Source: an uncultured Alphaproteobacteria bacterium (GTDB lineage Bacteria; Pseudomonadota; Alphaproteobacteria; Caulobacterales; Aquidulcibacteraceae). From it: 35,918 nt of DNA. The DNA lies in assembly GCA_902826245.1 (NCBI GenBank), contig CADEEA010000035.1, positions 1 through 35,918 on the forward strand, in the 5' to 3' direction. Within the stretch, counting starts at the first letter, position 1; each line of letters opens with the position of its first letter. Below the pieces are notes generated by a model. It saw nothing but the letters and a program-made list of their open reading frames with translations. It searched no databases and was not told the origin of the DNA. The position numbers and the translations under genes are program-made. This document shows, in pieces, positions 26,209 to 35,793 of this stretch.

Positions 26209-26441
26209 TCGAGGCCGCGATCACCCAGTTGAGCATCGCGCAAAATCTCTTGCGCTTTGAACACGTCGTCGCTGCGCCCCATGAGCCGCCAGCCATGCTC
26301 CATCATCGAGGGATCGAGTTCGGCCATTAGCACGTTGAACTCGGGCATCAGGGTTTCCACGCCCTCGCTGCGAAGCAGGGATTGGGCGATGAGCGCTTCC
26401 GAACGCGAGGCGAAGCGGGCGATGATGACGAGGGAGGTCAT
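26205..26441 (-). CDS. small DUF2007-like protein 1
   Basis: 78 aa starting at the ATG at 26441, which overlaps the stop of the upstream paralogue as ATGA. The start VIIARFASRSEALIAQSLLRSEGVETLMPEF resembles the DUF2007/putative signal-transducing family, in which a beta-alpha-beta unit senses or scaffolds something unknown. The protein is soluble and acidic. It is convergent with fabI, overlapping its stop. Confidence 0.65.
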   Translation of the reverse strand: MTSLVIIARFASRSEALIAQSLLRSEGVETLMPEFNVLMAELDPSMMEHGWRLMGRSDDVFKAQEILRDAQLGDRGLD

Positions 26442-26779
26442 GGGGTTTTCTTCCATCGACACCCGCGCATGGGAATCGGAGCGCCTCCAGCGAGAAAGCC
26501 CCAAACCGGACTTGCAAGTCTGTCAACCAAACTAGCCCTAACCTCCAATGATTCTCCCTCGAGATCATCGCGCACATCACGAAGTAGAGCGACGGCATCG
26601 TCCAAGTCGAACTCCGACACTACCAAGCGATAACCGCCCAGCGGCCCAACATGATATGGCATCACAGACAGCCACTCATAATTCTGCAGGATGGCGAGCA
26701 TCCCCGCGGCCTCAATGACGCTTCGAGCCACGAGCGCCTCAACGGGCTCGTAATAGTGCGCAACAAGTCGAAGTCCCAT
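26438..26779 (-). CDS. small DUF2007-like protein 2
   Basis: 113 aa. The first 70 residues (LRLVAHYYEPVEALVARSVIEAAGMLAILQNYEWLSVMPYHVGPLGGYRLVVSEFDLDDAVALLRD) repeat the pattern of protein 1: a beta-strand, an amphipathic helix, and a second strand pair. The last 40 residues are unlike it. It is directly upstream of protein 1 and overlaps it, and starts 10 bases after the membrane protein gene, so the three are one leftward unit. The pair looks like an old tandem duplication. No function can be given. Confidence 0.65.
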   Translation of the reverse strand: MGLRLVAHYYEPVEALVARSVIEAAGMLAILQNYEWLSVMPYHVGPLGGYRLVVSEFDLDDAVALLRDVRDDLEGESLEVRASLVDRLASPVWGFLAGGAPIPMRGCRWKKTP

Positions 26780-26789
26780 GCGCCCCGCC

Positions 26790-27287
26790 TTAGCGCCTGA
26801 TCATGGCCAAGGCCAATAGCGCCCAGCCGATCAATAGCAACCCGAACGCAACTGGCACGAGCGCGGCGAGAGATCGGTCCAACGCCATGATCGCTTCGAA
26901 CCCTTGCTCGTAGTCGATCTGGCGTCGCGGCAGAGTTCGCTGCATGGTTGCGACGGCGCGCGCGATCTCGATTGAGTTGAGGGCGAAGACACCCGCCACA
27001 AATGCCCAGCCCGCTGCGAGCCTCCCGCGCGTGACCGGTGCAAGGCCCGCGCAAACGACGGCGAGCACGATGTGAGCCATGCTGAACTGAGCTATGCCGT
27101 ACCAGTGCTGTAGCGAAGCCACGATATAGTAGGTGTCATGCACCCCGGTATCCGTGTCCGCGAAGAGCGGATTGAATAAACTCGTCGGTTCTGGCGCCAG
27201 TGCTTCTGTGGCAAAGTACTGGAGCGCCGCCATCGAGGCGATCAGGACGAAACCCAGCACGGCGGCGATTAGGATAAGTGGGCGCAT
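26790..27287 (-). CDS. small integral membrane protein with a COX-I-like DTYY motif
   Basis: 165 aa from the ATG at 27287. Four hydrophobic segments are seen, at about 4-22, 64-82, 88-108 and 138-160. Residues 50-57 read HDTYYIVA, like the HDTYY(V/F)VAHFHY segment before helix X of heme-copper oxidase subunit I, but the following HFHY histidines are absent (SLQHWYG). It is first in the unit with the two DUF2007-like genes and lies downstream of pnp and its hairpin. The protein is real by its sensible topology and codon use; the function is unknown, and the oxidase similarity may be local only. Confidence 0.65.
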   Translation of the reverse strand: MRPLILIAAVLGFVLIASMAALQYFATEALAPEPTSLFNPLFADTDTGVHDTYYIVASLQHWYGIAQFSMAHIVLAVVCAGLAPVTRGRLAAGWAFVAGVFALNSIEIARAVATMQRTLPRRQIDYEQGFEAIMALDRSLAALVPVAFGLLLIGWALLALAMIRR

Positions 27288-27328
27288 GAAACCCACTCTC
27301 GCACGACCCGCCGCGACGCCCAAACAGG

Positions 27329-27356
27329 AAAGCCCGCCTCTTGCGAGGCGGGCTTT
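27329..27356 (-). terminator. Rho-independent-like terminator after pnp
   Basis: A perfect 12-bp stem AAAGCCCGCCTC/GAGGCGGGCTTT with a 4-base loop lies between pnp and the membrane protein gene. It is symmetrical; leftward reading serves the pnp transcript. The stem ends in Ts (GGGCTTT), as usual for alphaproteobacterial terminators. Confidence 0.75.
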
Positions 27357-27364
27357 CTGCTTTG

Positions 27365-27434
27365 TGGACCGCCGGCGCTCTCGCCGGCTTGGTCCGATCA
27401 CACTGAAAGAGCCGGCGTGGGCGCCGGCGGTCCA
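27365..27434. repeat. GGACCGCCGGCG palindromic intergenic element, copy 3
   Basis: A 70-base hairpin with TGGACCGCCGGCG and CGCCGGCGGTCCA ends and an inner CGCCGGC/GCCGGCG arm. It lies just after the pnp stop codon and before the terminator, so it is part of the pnp transcript's 3' end. Confidence 0.85.
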
Positions 27435-27436
27435 AA

Positions 27437-29671
27437 TTAGTCGCCGCTCGACTCCCGACGCGGCCGATCGCGCCCGCCGCCGCCGCGGCGTGGGCCGCGG
27501 TCACGGTCGCCGCCTTCGCGGCGGCGCGGGCCTGGGTCTTCGGCCTCTTCGCCCATTTCAGCGGAGAGGTCAGCACCGGTGGCTTGATCGACGACCTTCA
27601 TCGAGAGCTTGGTCTTGCCGCGATCGTCGAAGCCCATGAGCTTCACCTTCACGACATCGCCCTCTTTCACCACATCGCCCGGCTTCTCGACGCGCTCGCG
27701 CGCCAATTGCGATACGTGCACGAGGCCGTCCTTCGCGCCGAAGAAGTTCACGAAGGCGCCGAACTCCATCACCTTCACGACCTTGCCTTCGTAGATCTGG
27801 CCGACTTCCGGTTCGGAGGTCAGCGACTTGATCCACTTGATCGCCGCTTCGATCGACTCGGCGTTGGCCGAAGCCACCTTCACCGTGCCGTCGTCTTCGA
27901 CGTTCACTTTCGCGCCGGTCTTTTCCACGATTTCGCGGATCACCTTGCCGCCGGTGCCGATCACGTCGCGGATCTTGTCGGTCGGGATTTTGATCTGCTC
28001 GATGCGCGGGGCGTTCTTGCCAACTTCGCCGCGCGGCGCATCCATGGCCTTGTTCATCTCGCCCAGGATGTGCAAGCGCGCGCCGTGAGCACGCTCAAGC
28101 GCAACTGTCATGATCTCCTGCGTGATGCCGGCGACCTTGATGTCCATCTGCAGCGAGGTGATGCCCTTCTCGGTGCCCGCGACCTTGAAGTCCATGTCGC
28201 CCAGGTGATCTTCGTCACCCAGGATGTCGGTCAGAACTTCGAAGCCGTAGTCTTCGAGGATGAGGCCCATCGCAACGCCGGCGACCGGCGCCGAAATCGG
28301 AACGCCCGCATCCATCAGCGCCAGCGACGAACCGCAAACCGTCGCCATCGACGACGAGCCGTTGGACTCGGTGATCTCGGAGACGAGGCGCACCGTGTAC
28401 GGGAATTGCTCGGCTGACGGCAGAACCGCCTTCATCGCGCGCCACGCCAACTTGCCGTGGCCGATTTCGCGGCGGCCGGCGCCACCCATACGGCCGGTTT
28501 CACCGACGCTGTAGGGAGGGAAGTTGTAGTGGAGCATGAAGCGCTCTTTGGTCGTGCCCGAGAGCGCGTCGATGAATTGCTCATCTTCGCCGGTGCCGAG
28601 CGTGGCGACGACGATCGATTGCGTTTCACCGCGGGTGAACAGCGCCGAGCCGTGCGTGCGCGGCAGGAAGCCAACCATCGATTCAATCGGACGAACCTTA
28701 TCGACGGCGCGGCCATCGATACGGCCCTTTTCCTTCACGATGCGCGTACGAACGACATCGCTTTCGACGGCCTTGAAGGTTTCCTTGAACACGTTGGCGT
28801 CGGCGCCATCCGGGTTCGCGTCGCTCTTCACGAGCGCGGCCTTGGCCTTTTCGCGCAGCGCGCCAACGGCGGCGTAGCGTTCGTCCTTCTTCGTCACCTT
28901 GTAGGCGGCGCCGAGATCGGCGCCGACGAGGGCGACGATCTTGGCTTGCAGCGCCGAATGATCCGGCGGATCGAATTCGAACGGCTCTTTGCCGGCCTTC
29001 TCGGCCAGTTCGATGATCGCATCGATCACCGGCTGCATGCCCTTGTGCGCGAGCGAGAGCGATTCAAGCATTTGCGCTTCGGTCAGTTCCTTCACTTCGC
29101 TTTCCACCATCATGATGGCGTTGGCGGTGCCGGCGACGACGAGGTCGAGCGCGCTCGTTTTCATCTGCTCGATGGTGGGGTTGAGCATCGGCTTGCCGTC
29201 GATCCAGCCCACGCGCGACGCCGCGATCGGGCCCATGAACGGCACGCCGGAGATGGTGAGCGCGGCGGACGCGGCGACCAAGGCGAGAATATCGCTCTCG
29301 TTTTCATTGTCCCACGACAGCACGGTGATGATCACCTGCACTTCGTTTTTGAAACCATCGACGAACAGCGGACGGATCGGGCGGTCGATCAGGCGCGACA
29401 GCAGCGTTTCGCGTTCGGTCGGGCGGCCTTCGCGTTTGAAAAAGCCCCCGGGGATGCGGCCGGAGGCGAAATACTTCTCTTGGTAATTGACGGTCAGCGG
29501 AAAGAAATCCTGACCCGGCTTGGCTTCCTTTGCGAACACGGCGGTAGCCAGAAGCGCGGTCTCCCCCCAGGTGGCGAACACTGCGCCATCGGCTTGACGC
29601 GCAACGCGCCCGGTTTCGAGCGTAAGCTTACGCCCGGCCCAGTCGAGGGAAACTGATTTGGTATTGAACAT
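27437..29671 (-). CDS. pnp: polynucleotide phosphorylase
   Basis: 744 aa. Two RNase PH cores (about 10-150 and 310-540), a KH domain (GTGGKVIRE near 570) and an S1 domain (about 620-690) are in the usual order. Catalytic acidic residues lie in the [17 protein letters not shown] stretch near 482-495. The last 30 residues (after [11 protein letters not shown]) are an arginine/glycine/aspartate-rich tail, as in several alphaproteobacterial PNPases, where it may contact RNase E. It degrades RNA 3' to 5' using phosphate. It begins at the ATG at 29671, 240 bases after rpsO, with a complex palindromic region between. Confidence 0.97.
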   Translation of the reverse strand: MFNTKSVSLDWAGRKLTLETGRVARQADGAVFATWGETALLATAVFAKEAKPGQDFFPLTVNYQEKYFASGRIPGGFFKREGRPTERETLLSRLIDRPIRPLFVDGFKNEVQVIITVLSWDNENESDILALVAASAALTISGVPFMGPIAASRVGWIDGKPMLNPTIEQMKTSALDLVVAGTANAIMMVESEVKELTEAQMLESLSLAHKGMQPVIDAIIELAEKAGKEPFEFDPPDHSALQAKIVALVGADLGAAYKVTKKDERYAAVGALREKAKAALVKSDANPDGADANVFKETFKAVESDVVRTRIVKEKGRIDGRAVDKVRPIESMVGFLPRTHGSALFTRGETQSIVVATLGTGEDEQFIDALSGTTKERFMLHYNFPPYSVGETGRMGGAGRREIGHGKLAWRAMKAVLPSAEQFPYTVRLVSEITESNGSSSMATVCGSSLALMDAGVPISAPVAGVAMGLILEDYGFEVLTDILGDEDHLGDMDFKVAGTEKGITSLQMDIKVAGITQEIMTVALERAHGARLHILGEMNKAMDAPRGEVGKNAPRIEQIKIPTDKIRDVIGTGGKVIREIVEKTGAKVNVEDDGTVKVASANAESIEAAIKWIKSLTSEPEVGQIYEGKVVKVMEFGAFVNFFGAKDGLVHVSQLARERVEKPGDVVKEGDVVKVKLMGFDDRGKTKLSMKVVDQATGADLSAEMGEEAEDPGPRRREGGDRDRGPRRGGGGRDRPRRESSGD

Positions 29672-29914
29672 TCATCTTACTCCAGGCGATGAGGCCCCAT
29701 GCCTGATCGCCGCGGTCGTGCATGCGCAACGGCGGATTCCGTTGCGCTTCGTGTGTCCTCCCTTGAAGGGAGAAGGTCAGGGGTGAACTCCGCTCGCGGT
29801 GATTGGGAGCGCGGCGCTCCGCGCCGCATGCGCGGCGGAGCCGCGCGCTCCAACCTGGATAGAACGGCGTCTCACCCCAACCCCCGCCTCCAGTGGCGGG
29901 GGTTGGGTCCTGCG
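29672..29914. repeat. composite palindromic intergenic region between rpsO and pnp
   Basis: Three structures occupy the gap. A perfect 13-bp stem (29876-29888 with 29895-29907) follows the rpsO stop by 7 bases. A long imperfect GC hairpin runs from 29806 to 29851 (GGAGCGCGGCGCTCC and its partner). GGGGTGA near 29780 pairs with TCACCCC near 29872, enclosing the second. In E. coli the rpsO-pnp gap holds a hairpin cut by RNase III to control pnp; whether this does the same is inference. Confidence 0.6.
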
Positions 29915-30184
29915 CTACCGGCGCAGGCCCAGTTTTTCGATGATCGCCTGATAGCGCCCGGTGTCGCGCGCTTTCAAATAGTCCAACAGCCGCCGGCGCT
30001 GCGAGACCATCTTAAGAAGGCCCTGGCGCGAGTGGTTGTCTTTCTTGTGCGTCTTGAAGTGCTCGGTGAGATTGGCGATGCGTTCCGACAGGATCGCAAC
30101 TTGCACCTCTGGCGAACCTGTATCCTTGGCGCCTTTGGCATTTTCACGAATGAGCGTTGATTTACGCTCGGCGGTAATCGACAT
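29915..30184 (-). CDS. rpsO: 30S ribosomal protein S15
   Basis: 89 aa, the usual length. The whole family pattern is present: [66 protein letters not shown]15 binds 16S rRNA in the platform and, in E. coli, its own message. AGAGGAG precedes the ATG by 5 bases. It follows truB by 17 bases, so it is co-transcribed. Confidence 0.98.
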   Translation of the reverse strand: MSITAERKSTLIRENAKGAKDTGSPEVQVAILSERIANLTEHFKTHKKDNHSRQGLLKMVSQRRRLLDYLKARDTGRYQAIIEKLGLRR

Positions 30185-30201
30185 CGGGACTCCTCTAAGG
30201 T

Positions 30202-31152
30202 CTAGAGTTGGAACACGCGCGTCGGCTTGAATTGGCCGGCGCGCACGTCGCCCAGAGCAACCGCTTTGCCTTCGAACAAGGCCAACGCCGCGCGGGACGC
30301 ATCCTGCCCGGCGATGGTGCGGTCACGGAATTTCGGCCTCAGCGCCTCCATCACATGCGGAAGAAGAACGATGGGCCGACCCTGTCTGAGCTTGAACGCG
30401 TCCTCCCCGTTAATGGCCAGCGCCGGGATGTCGTCCAGCGCGGTCTCAACGGGCTTCAGGCGTTCTGACGCGGCGGCCTTATGGCGCAAATCCTCGAGCG
30501 CGTCGAGACTTACAGCGTCATTTTCATGAAACGGGCCCACCGAGGTGCGCCGCAGCCGCCAGACATGGCCCTCTACCCCGAGCTTGGCCGCGAGATCGCG
30601 CACCAGGGCGCGGATATAGAAGCCCTTTCCCGAGCGAACCTGGAAGGTGGCGTAGTCTTCGCCCTCGGTTTCGGTCAGCTCCGCTTCGTACACCACGACC
30701 GGACGGGCCTCAAGATCGAGAGTTTCCCCAGCTCGGGCCAGATCGTAGGCGCGCTCGCCATCGACCTTCACGGCGGAGAATTGCGGCGGAATCTGCTCGA
30801 TCTCTCCGATGAAAGCCGGCAGCGCTGCGCGGATGGCTTCCGGCGTGGGCCGCGCGGCGCTTTCGGCGATGGATTTGCCTTCGCGATCCTGGGTGTCGGT
30901 GGAGACGCCCCACTTGATGGTGAAGAGGTAGGTCTTCTGCGCCTCTACGAGCCAGGGCACGGTCTTGGTGGCTTCGCCGAGCGCGATCGGCAAAATGCCG
31001 GACGCCAGCGGGTCAAGCGTGCCGGCGTGGCCGGCTTTCTGCGCGTTGAAGATGCGCCGCACGGCCGAGACCGCCTGCGTCGAAGTGATGTCCTCGGCTT
31101 TGTCGAGTACGATCCAGCCGGAAACGTCCTCGCCCTTCTTGCGGCGGCTCAT
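30202..31152 (-). CDS. truB: tRNA pseudouridine-55 synthase
   Basis: 316 aa from the ATG at 31152, with GGGAGG 4 bases upstream; a longer reading to 31290 has no family match. TruB makes pseudouridine 55 in the T-loop of all elongator tRNAs. The catalytic aspartate (about D46) is in [15 protein letters not shown], and [20 protein letters not shown] and [20 protein letters not shown] are the usual core motifs. It lies upstream of rpsO. Normally rbfA is next to truB in this operon; here a sulfotransferase-like gene in opposite orientation separates them. Confidence 0.97.
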   Translation of the reverse strand: MSRRKKGEDVSGWIVLDKAEDITSTQAVSAVRRIFNAQKAGHAGTLDPLASGILPIALGEATKTVPWLVEAQKTYLFTIKWGVSTDTQDREGKSIAESAARPTPEAIRAALPAFIGEIEQIPPQFSAVKVDGERAYDLARAGETLDLEARPVVVYEAELTETEGEDYATFQVRSGKGFYIRALVRDLAAKLGVEGHVWRLRRTSVGPFHENDAVSLDALEDLRHKAAASERLKPVETALDDIPALAINGEDAFKLRQGRPIVLLPHVMEALRPKFRDRTIAGQDASRAALALFEGKAVALGDVRAGQFKPTRVFQL

Positions 31153-31283
31153 ATGTCCTCCCGGTTCGCCCAGTGGCCCTTGCGCACCCTGGTGCGACTC
31201 ATACCTGATCTTAAGTGTACCGTTGCGCGCCTGGTGCCTTATACCTTCGCCGACCCCGGGCACGTCTGACCTGGAAGAACCGA

Positions 31284-32078
31284 ATGACAAATGTAACCCT
31301 GCTAATCACCGCGGCTCGCAGCGGATCCAACCGGGTCTGCGAACTCGCGAGCTCAGATCCATCGGTCTACAGCAAATACGAGATATTCCACCCGCTAAAT
31401 GCCTGGGAAGTAACGCCAGATGACATTTCCTTCTTCAATCTAGCGGCTAATAAGAACTTTGCCTTGCAGCAAGACTCGAAGGAGGAAGCCTTTGCTGAAT
31501 TCCGCAGGAAAAACCCACCACGGTATCTCGAGCTCCTGCGCGGTCGAACTGCATCCCTTGGAAAATCTGTGCTGTTTGCAAAGATTTTTCCAGGCCAACT
31601 TGAAACAGACGCCGTCGCCAAAGTTCTTGCATCGCCTTTTGTAAAGCCAGTGTTTCTTACGAGAAACACAGCGGACACCTTCATTAGTGGAGAAAAAGCC
31701 GCAATCCTAGGGAAGTATCAGGCGCTCGATACTTCTGAAATGAAGTTAGATTTCGATTGGGAAAGGTTTCGTGAATATCACGAGCAGCTGGTGAACTGGT
31801 TTCAGAACTGCCGCCGGCTTGTGACCCCATCTGGACTCCCAATAAATAGAATTACCTATGAGAAACTCTTCAATGGGGTGGAAAAAGACAGCCAGACCCT
31901 TAATGCTTTTTTCAAGAGCGCCGGCGTCGAAATAGCCACAAGTGCTGATGCCGCCTATTTTAAACGGCAGGATCGGAATAATGATTGGCAGTTGAAAATC
32001 AACAACACCGCGGAGGTATTGGACCATCTCTCAAAATGCCCATTGGACCTCACACTGGATCAAGTATTTGAATCCTGA
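31284..32078 (+). CDS. sulfotransferase-like protein, probably acquired
   Basis: 264 aa from the ATG at 31284, preceded by GGAAGAA 4 bases upstream. The two PAPS-binding features of sulfotransferases are recognisable: a 5'-phosphosulphate-like loop [11 protein letters not shown] at 9-17 and a 3'-phosphate-like segment [16 protein letters not shown] with R127 and S135. The middle has no strong signature. The codons are much richer in A/T than those of the flanking truB and rbfA, and lysine, asparagine and isoleucine are more frequent, which suggests recent horizontal transfer. It stands opposite to and inside the conserved rbfA-truB order. It may sulphate a surface sugar or lipid, as many bacterial members do, but this is inference. 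Confidence 0.68.
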   Translation: MTNVTLLITAARSGSNRVCELASSDPSVYSKYEIFHPLNAWEVTPDDISFFNLAANKNFALQQDSKEEAFAEFRRKNPPRYLELLRGRTASLGKSVLFAKIFPGQLETDAVAKVLASPFVKPVFLTRNTADTFISGEKAAILGKYQALDTSEMKLDFDWERFREYHEQLVNWFQNCRRLVTPSGLPINRITYEKLFNGVEKDSQTLNAFFKSAGVEIATSADAAYFKRQDRNNDWQLKINNTAEVLDHLSKCPLDLTLDQVFES

Positions 32079-32145
32079 TCAAGAAATAACCTGGCGCGAT
32101 GCTTTGGCCTACATTTGTGGCATCAAGCATTGCAGCAGATATTTC

Positions 32146-32550
32146 CTACCCACCTGTCTTCGGTCCCAAATCCCGCGCCACTTCAGGGCTGGCCAGTAAT
32201 TCGTCGATGTGGCGGGCTTCGTCGTAGGAGCCGTCGGCCTGGAAATGCAGATCGGGGGTGAAGCGCAGATCGATCATGCGGGCGAGGCGCCCACGCAGAA
32301 AGCCCTTGCTACGCGTCAGCCCCGCCGCGACCGCGCGGCCATCGCCAGGTCCGAGCGCGGAGACAAACGCGGTCATATGCTTGAGATCGGGCGAAGCGCG
32401 CACTTCGCCAATCGTGATCGATACGCCTTGCAGGTCCGGATCGCGAAGGTCCTCGCGCGCGACGATCTCCACCAACGCATGACGCACCAACTCAGCGGCG
32501 CGCAATTGGCGCTGCGAAGCCGCACCACCCACATGATGTTTGCGCGACAC
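32146..32550 (-). CDS. rbfA: ribosome-binding factor A
   Basis: 134 aa. It assists late maturation of the 16S rRNA 5' end and the small subunit. The KH-like fold is seen as RQLRAAELVRHALVEIVAREDLRDPDLQGVSITIGEVRASPDLKHMTAFVSAL, followed by LRGRLARMIDLRFTPDLHFQAD, and a variable tail. The start appears to be the GTG at 32550, 1 base after the stop of the lipoprotein gene upstream. The usual partner infB is one gene further upstream, so rbfA here is co-transcribed with infB through the lipoprotein gene. Confidence 0.93.
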   Translation of the reverse strand: MSRKHHVGGAASQRQLRAAELVRHALVEIVAREDLRDPDLQGVSITIGEVRASPDLKHMTAFVSALGPGDGRAVAAGLTRSKGFLRGRLARMIDLRFTPDLHFQADGSYDEARHIDELLASPEVARDLGPKTGG

Positions 32551-32551
32551 C

Positions 32552-33148
32552 TTAGTCGGCCGTGTAGGAGAAAGCGTCGCAAAGCACGGGATCAGCGCCA
32601 GAGGGCGGCGCTACTTCGCCGCGAAACGCCGCTATCTTGAACACCCAACGACCACTGCCATCGACAAACTCGCTGACCGCGAGATGCGTAGCGACTGCAT
32701 CGCCGCAGAGCCCGCCACGGGTGGCGGTGCGGGAAACATTCTCCGACATGACGCGATAGAGGTAGGCGTCCACACGTGGATCGCCGCCGACCACGGCGGC
32801 GAAACTTTGCCCGCCGACGCCGGATCTTGAATCTGCGGGCACAACCTCGTAGCCCTGCGCCTCAATTGTTATCCCATTTGCGAACGCAAAAATCAGCGGC
32901 CCGCCGCGGACGCCGCGCGCGAGGCTCACGCGCAAATTGCCAGTTACACTGCGCGCTTTATCGTTGACCGCTTCCCACTCGGAACGCGCCACTGCGGGTT
33001 CTTCTTGCGGGACAGGGTCGACGCGCGTCTCCGGGCGCGTAACGTTGCTGGAGCGGGCTTTCGCCTCGCTATCGCCGCCCTCGTCCTGCGTGCACCCGGC
33101 GAGCGCGACCATCCCCAACATCGCAGCCGCGAATATCGATTTGAGCAT
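32552..33148 (-). CDS. lipoprotein of unknown function between infB and rbfA
   Basis: 198 aa from the ATG at 33148. The signal is that of a lipoprotein: MLKSIFAAAMLGMVALAGC, with C19 as the lipidation site. A disordered linker of acidic and proline residues (about 20-60) leads into a domain of roughly 130 residues (SEWEAVNDKARSVTGNLRVSLARGV up to the end) with several beta-strands and two cysteines (GGLCGDAVATHL and PVLCDAFSY) that may pair. I do not recognise the family. It lies 11 bases after the infB stop and 1 base before rbfA, so it sits inside a translation operon. The odd place suggests it is an inserted cargo or a local duplicate of an envelope gene. Confidence 0.7.
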   Translation of the reverse strand: MLKSIFAAAMLGMVALAGCTQDEGGDSEAKARSSNVTRPETRVDPVPQEEPAVARSEWEAVNDKARSVTGNLRVSLARGVRGGPLIFAFANGITIEAQGYEVVPADSRSGVGGQSFAAVVGGDPRVDAYLYRVMSENVSRTATRGGLCGDAVATHLAVSEFVDGSGRWVFKIAAFRGEVAPPSGADPVLCDAFSYTAD

Positions 33149-33159
33149 CGTCAAGTCTC

Positions 33160-35739
33160 TCAAAGCGTGCGCTGCACTACTTCCACGTTGAAACACTCGA
33201 TCACGTCGCCCTGTTTGATGTCCTGGAACTGGCCGAAACTCATGCCGCATTCCTGACCGTTCAGAACTTCGTTCACCTCCTCCTTGAAGCGCTTCAAGGT
33301 GGTGAGGACGCCCATCTCCTGGATGACGACGTTCTCGCGCAGGATCCGCACCTTGGCGCCCTTGCGGACAATGCCATCGGTGACGCGGCAGCCGGCTACT
33401 TTGCCAACCTTTGATATATTGAAGACTTCAAGCACCTCGGCGTTGCCAAGAAAGGTCTCGCGCGTATGCGGCGCGAGCATTCCCGACATGACGCCTTTGA
33501 TGTCGTCAATCAGGTCATAGATGATGGCGTAATAGCGGATTTCGACGCCTTCGCGCTCGGCCAGATCGCGTGCTTCTTTGGAGGCGCGGACGTTGAAGCC
33601 GATCACCGGCGCGCCGGAGGTCTTGGCCAGCTGCACGTCGGATTCGTTGATGGCCCCGACGCCTGAGAGCACAACACGCGCGCGGACTTCCTCATGCGCG
33701 AGCTTATCGAGTGAAGCGACGATCGCTTCCGCCGAGCCCTGGACGTCGGCTTTGATCAACACCGGCAATTCCTTGGCTGAGGAATCTTTGAACTTGGCCA
33801 TCATGGATTCGAGCGAGGTGCGCACCTGCGGGCCGCCGGACGCGACGCGTTGGCGGCGCGCACGTTGCCTATAATCGGCGACTTCGCGCGCGCGCGTTTC
33901 GCTTTCGACCGCGTTCAAGCTATCGCCTGGATCGGGAACGCCTTCGAGACCCATGATCTCCACCGGCTCGGAAGGCCCCGCGGCCTGCAAGGCTTGGCCG
34001 CGTTCGTTGGTGATGGCGCGCACGCGACCCCATTGGCCGCCGGCGACGACGATGTCGCCTCGCTTCAGCGTGCCCTTCTGCACCAGGACTGTCGCCACCG
34101 TGCCACGGCCGCGATCGAGCTTGGATTCGATCACCGCAGCTTCTGCAGGCCGATCGGGATTGGCGCGCAGATTGAGCACTTCCGCCTGCAGCAGGATGGT
34201 TTCCACCAGCTTGTCGAGGCCCGTTTTCTTGAGCGCCGACACCTCGACCGAAAGCGTGTCGCCGCCGTGGGTTTCGGTGACGATTTCGTGCTGCAACAGA
34301 TCGGTCAGCACCCGCGTCGGATTGGCGTCTTCCTTGTCGATCTTGTTGATCGCGACGATGATCGGCGCGCCGGACGCGCGGGCATGATGGATCGCCTCGA
34401 TCGTCTGCGGCATGACCCCGTCATCGGCGGCCACCACGAGAACCACAATGTCGGTGACCTGAGCGCCGCGGGCGCGCATGGCCGAGAACGCGGCATGGCC
34501 CGGCGTGTCGAGGAAAGTGACGCGCTCGCCAGTCTTTACGCGCACCTGGTAGGCGCCGATATGTTGGGTAATGCCGCCGGCCTCGCCCGCGGCGACGTCG
34601 GTTTGACGCAGCGCATCGAGCAGCGAGGTTTTTCCGTGGTCGACGTGACCCATAACCGTAACCACGGGCGGACGCGCCTGTAGATTTTCCTCGGTGTCGA
34701 TGACTTCGCCGGCGAGGCCCTCCTCAACGTCGGATTCTGCGACGCGCTTGACGCTGTGGCCGTGTTCGGTTGCGATCAGCTCGGCGGTGTCAGCGTCCAG
34801 CACGTCGCTCATCTTGAGCATCTGTCCTTGGCGCATCATGAACTTGATGATGTCGGCCACACGCACCGCCATGCGGTTGGACAATTCCTGAACCGTGATG
34901 GCTTCAGGAATGATCACTTCGCGTGCGATCCGCTCACGCTCGCCCCCGCCCAGAAGCTTGGCGCGACGCTCTTTTTCCTTCTGCTGCGCGCGTCTGTAGG
35001 CGGCCAGCGAACGAACCCGATCATCGTCGCCAGCGACTTCTCGCTCGACCATGTCAAGCGTCAACTTGCCTTCGCGGCGCTTGGGTTCGCCCTTTTTCGC
35101 CGGCTTCACCGGCGCCGTCGGCATCGGTTTGCGCGCCGACTTGATGCGCCCGCCAAGATCGCTCAGCAGGTCCGGTTCCTCTCGCGCAGGCGGCTGCGGC
35201 GCCAACACCCGAAGCGGCGCTTTGCCGTTCACGCCAGGAGCAGGCGCTGGCGTTGCTTCTTCTTCGGCCGGCTCGCCCTCCTCGGCCCGGCGCCGCGCCT
35301 CGGCCTCGGCTTCGAGCTTGGTCTGCTCAGCCGCCATCTTCCGTTGCGCTTCCTCAAGCGCGCGGCGCTGCTCTTCCTCAGCGCGCAAACGCTGATCGCG
35401 CGCTTCCCGCTCGGCCATCGAACGCCGCACCGCCTCCTCGCGGCGGCGTGCTTCCACATCGCTAATGCCGCCTGCGGTGGGCTTTGGCTCCGGCGTCGCA
35501 GCGGCGGGCTGCGGAGTCGCGCGCGGACGCAAGGGCGGCGGCACGCCCGGACCGGGCGCGGCTGGCGTGGCCGCCACACCGGGGCGTGTAATCGAGCGCT
35601 TCTCGCGCACCTCCACGGCTACCTGCTTGGTGCGGCCATGACTGAAGCTCTGGCGCACCGTGCCGGTCGCATGGGTGCGCGTGAGCGTCAGCGGCTTGCG
35701 GCCGGAGGGAGTTTCTTTCTGTTCGTTGCCATCAGACAT
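33160..35739 (-). CDS. infB: translation initiation factor IF-2
   Basis: 859 aa. A long low-complexity N-terminal region (basic start, then alanine/arginine/glutamate-rich coiled segments up to about 270) leads to the IF2 N-domain ([27 protein letters not shown]) and the GTPase core, with G1 [11 protein letters not shown] at about 363, G3 DTPGHAAF and G4 NKID. Domains II, III and IV follow, ending in [14 protein letters not shown]. It delivers fMet-tRNA to the small subunit. The upstream partner (ylxR/nusA side) is cut off by the window end. The start at 35739 has no strong ribosome site; two direct repeats lie just upstream. Confidence 0.97.
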   Translation of the reverse strand: MSDGNEQKETPSGRKPLTLTRTHATGTVRQSFSHGRTKQVAVEVREKRSITRPGVAATPAAPGPGVPPPLRPRATPQPAAATPEPKPTAGGISDVEARRREEAVRRSMAEREARDQRLRAEEEQRRALEEAQRKMAAEQTKLEAEAEARRRAEEGEPAEEEATPAPAPGVNGKAPLRVLAPQPPAREEPDLLSDLGGRIKSARKPMPTAPVKPAKKGEPKRREGKLTLDMVEREVAGDDDRVRSLAAYRRAQQKEKERRAKLLGGGERERIAREVIIPEAITVQELSNRMAVRVADIIKFMMRQGQMLKMSDVLDADTAELIATEHGHSVKRVAESDVEEGLAGEVIDTEENLQARPPVVTVMGHVDHGKTSLLDALRQTDVAAGEAGGITQHIGAYQVRVKTGERVTFLDTPGHAAFSAMRARGAQVTDIVVLVVAADDGVMPQTIEAIHHARASGAPIIVAINKIDKEDANPTRVLTDLLQHEIVTETHGGDTLSVEVSALKKTGLDKLVETILLQAEVLNLRANPDRPAEAAVIESKLDRGRGTVATVLVQKGTLKRGDIVVAGGQWGRVRAITNERGQALQAAGPSEPVEIMGLEGVPDPGDSLNAVESETRAREVADYRQRARRQRVASGGPQVRTSLESMMAKFKDSSAKELPVLIKADVQGSAEAIVASLDKLAHEEVRARVVLSGVGAINESDVQLAKTSGAPVIGFNVRASKEARDLAEREGVEIRYYAIIYDLIDDIKGVMSGMLAPHTRETFLGNAEVLEVFNISKVGKVAGCRVTDGIVRKGAKVRILRENVVIQEMGVLTTLKRFKEEVNEVLNGQECGMSFGQFQDIKQGDVIECFNVEVVQRTL

Positions 35740-35746
35740 GCAGTGG

Positions 35747-35793
35747 AGTCGCCAATCCTAAATTCACCAGGCCCAAAGTCGCCAACCTAAATT
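35747..35793. repeat. short direct repeat upstream of infB
   Basis: AGTCGCCAATCCTAAATT (35747-35764) and AGTCGCCAACCTAAATT (35777-35793) are near-identical direct copies with a 30-base period, within 60 bases of the infB start. A third, poorer copy (ATCGCCAAGATCAAAA) follows around 35802. They could be protein or RNA sites in the infB leader, or a remnant of slippage. Confidence 0.6.

Noticed and set aside
28457..29656. 399-residue plus-strand frame opposite pnp
   Set aside because: Antisense of a conserved gene with composition typical of shadow frames (rich in H, R, D, no motif).
34756..35790. 344-residue plus-strand frame opposite infB
   Set aside because: Covers the low-complexity N-terminal region of IF-2; its arginine/alanine content is a mirror of that region.
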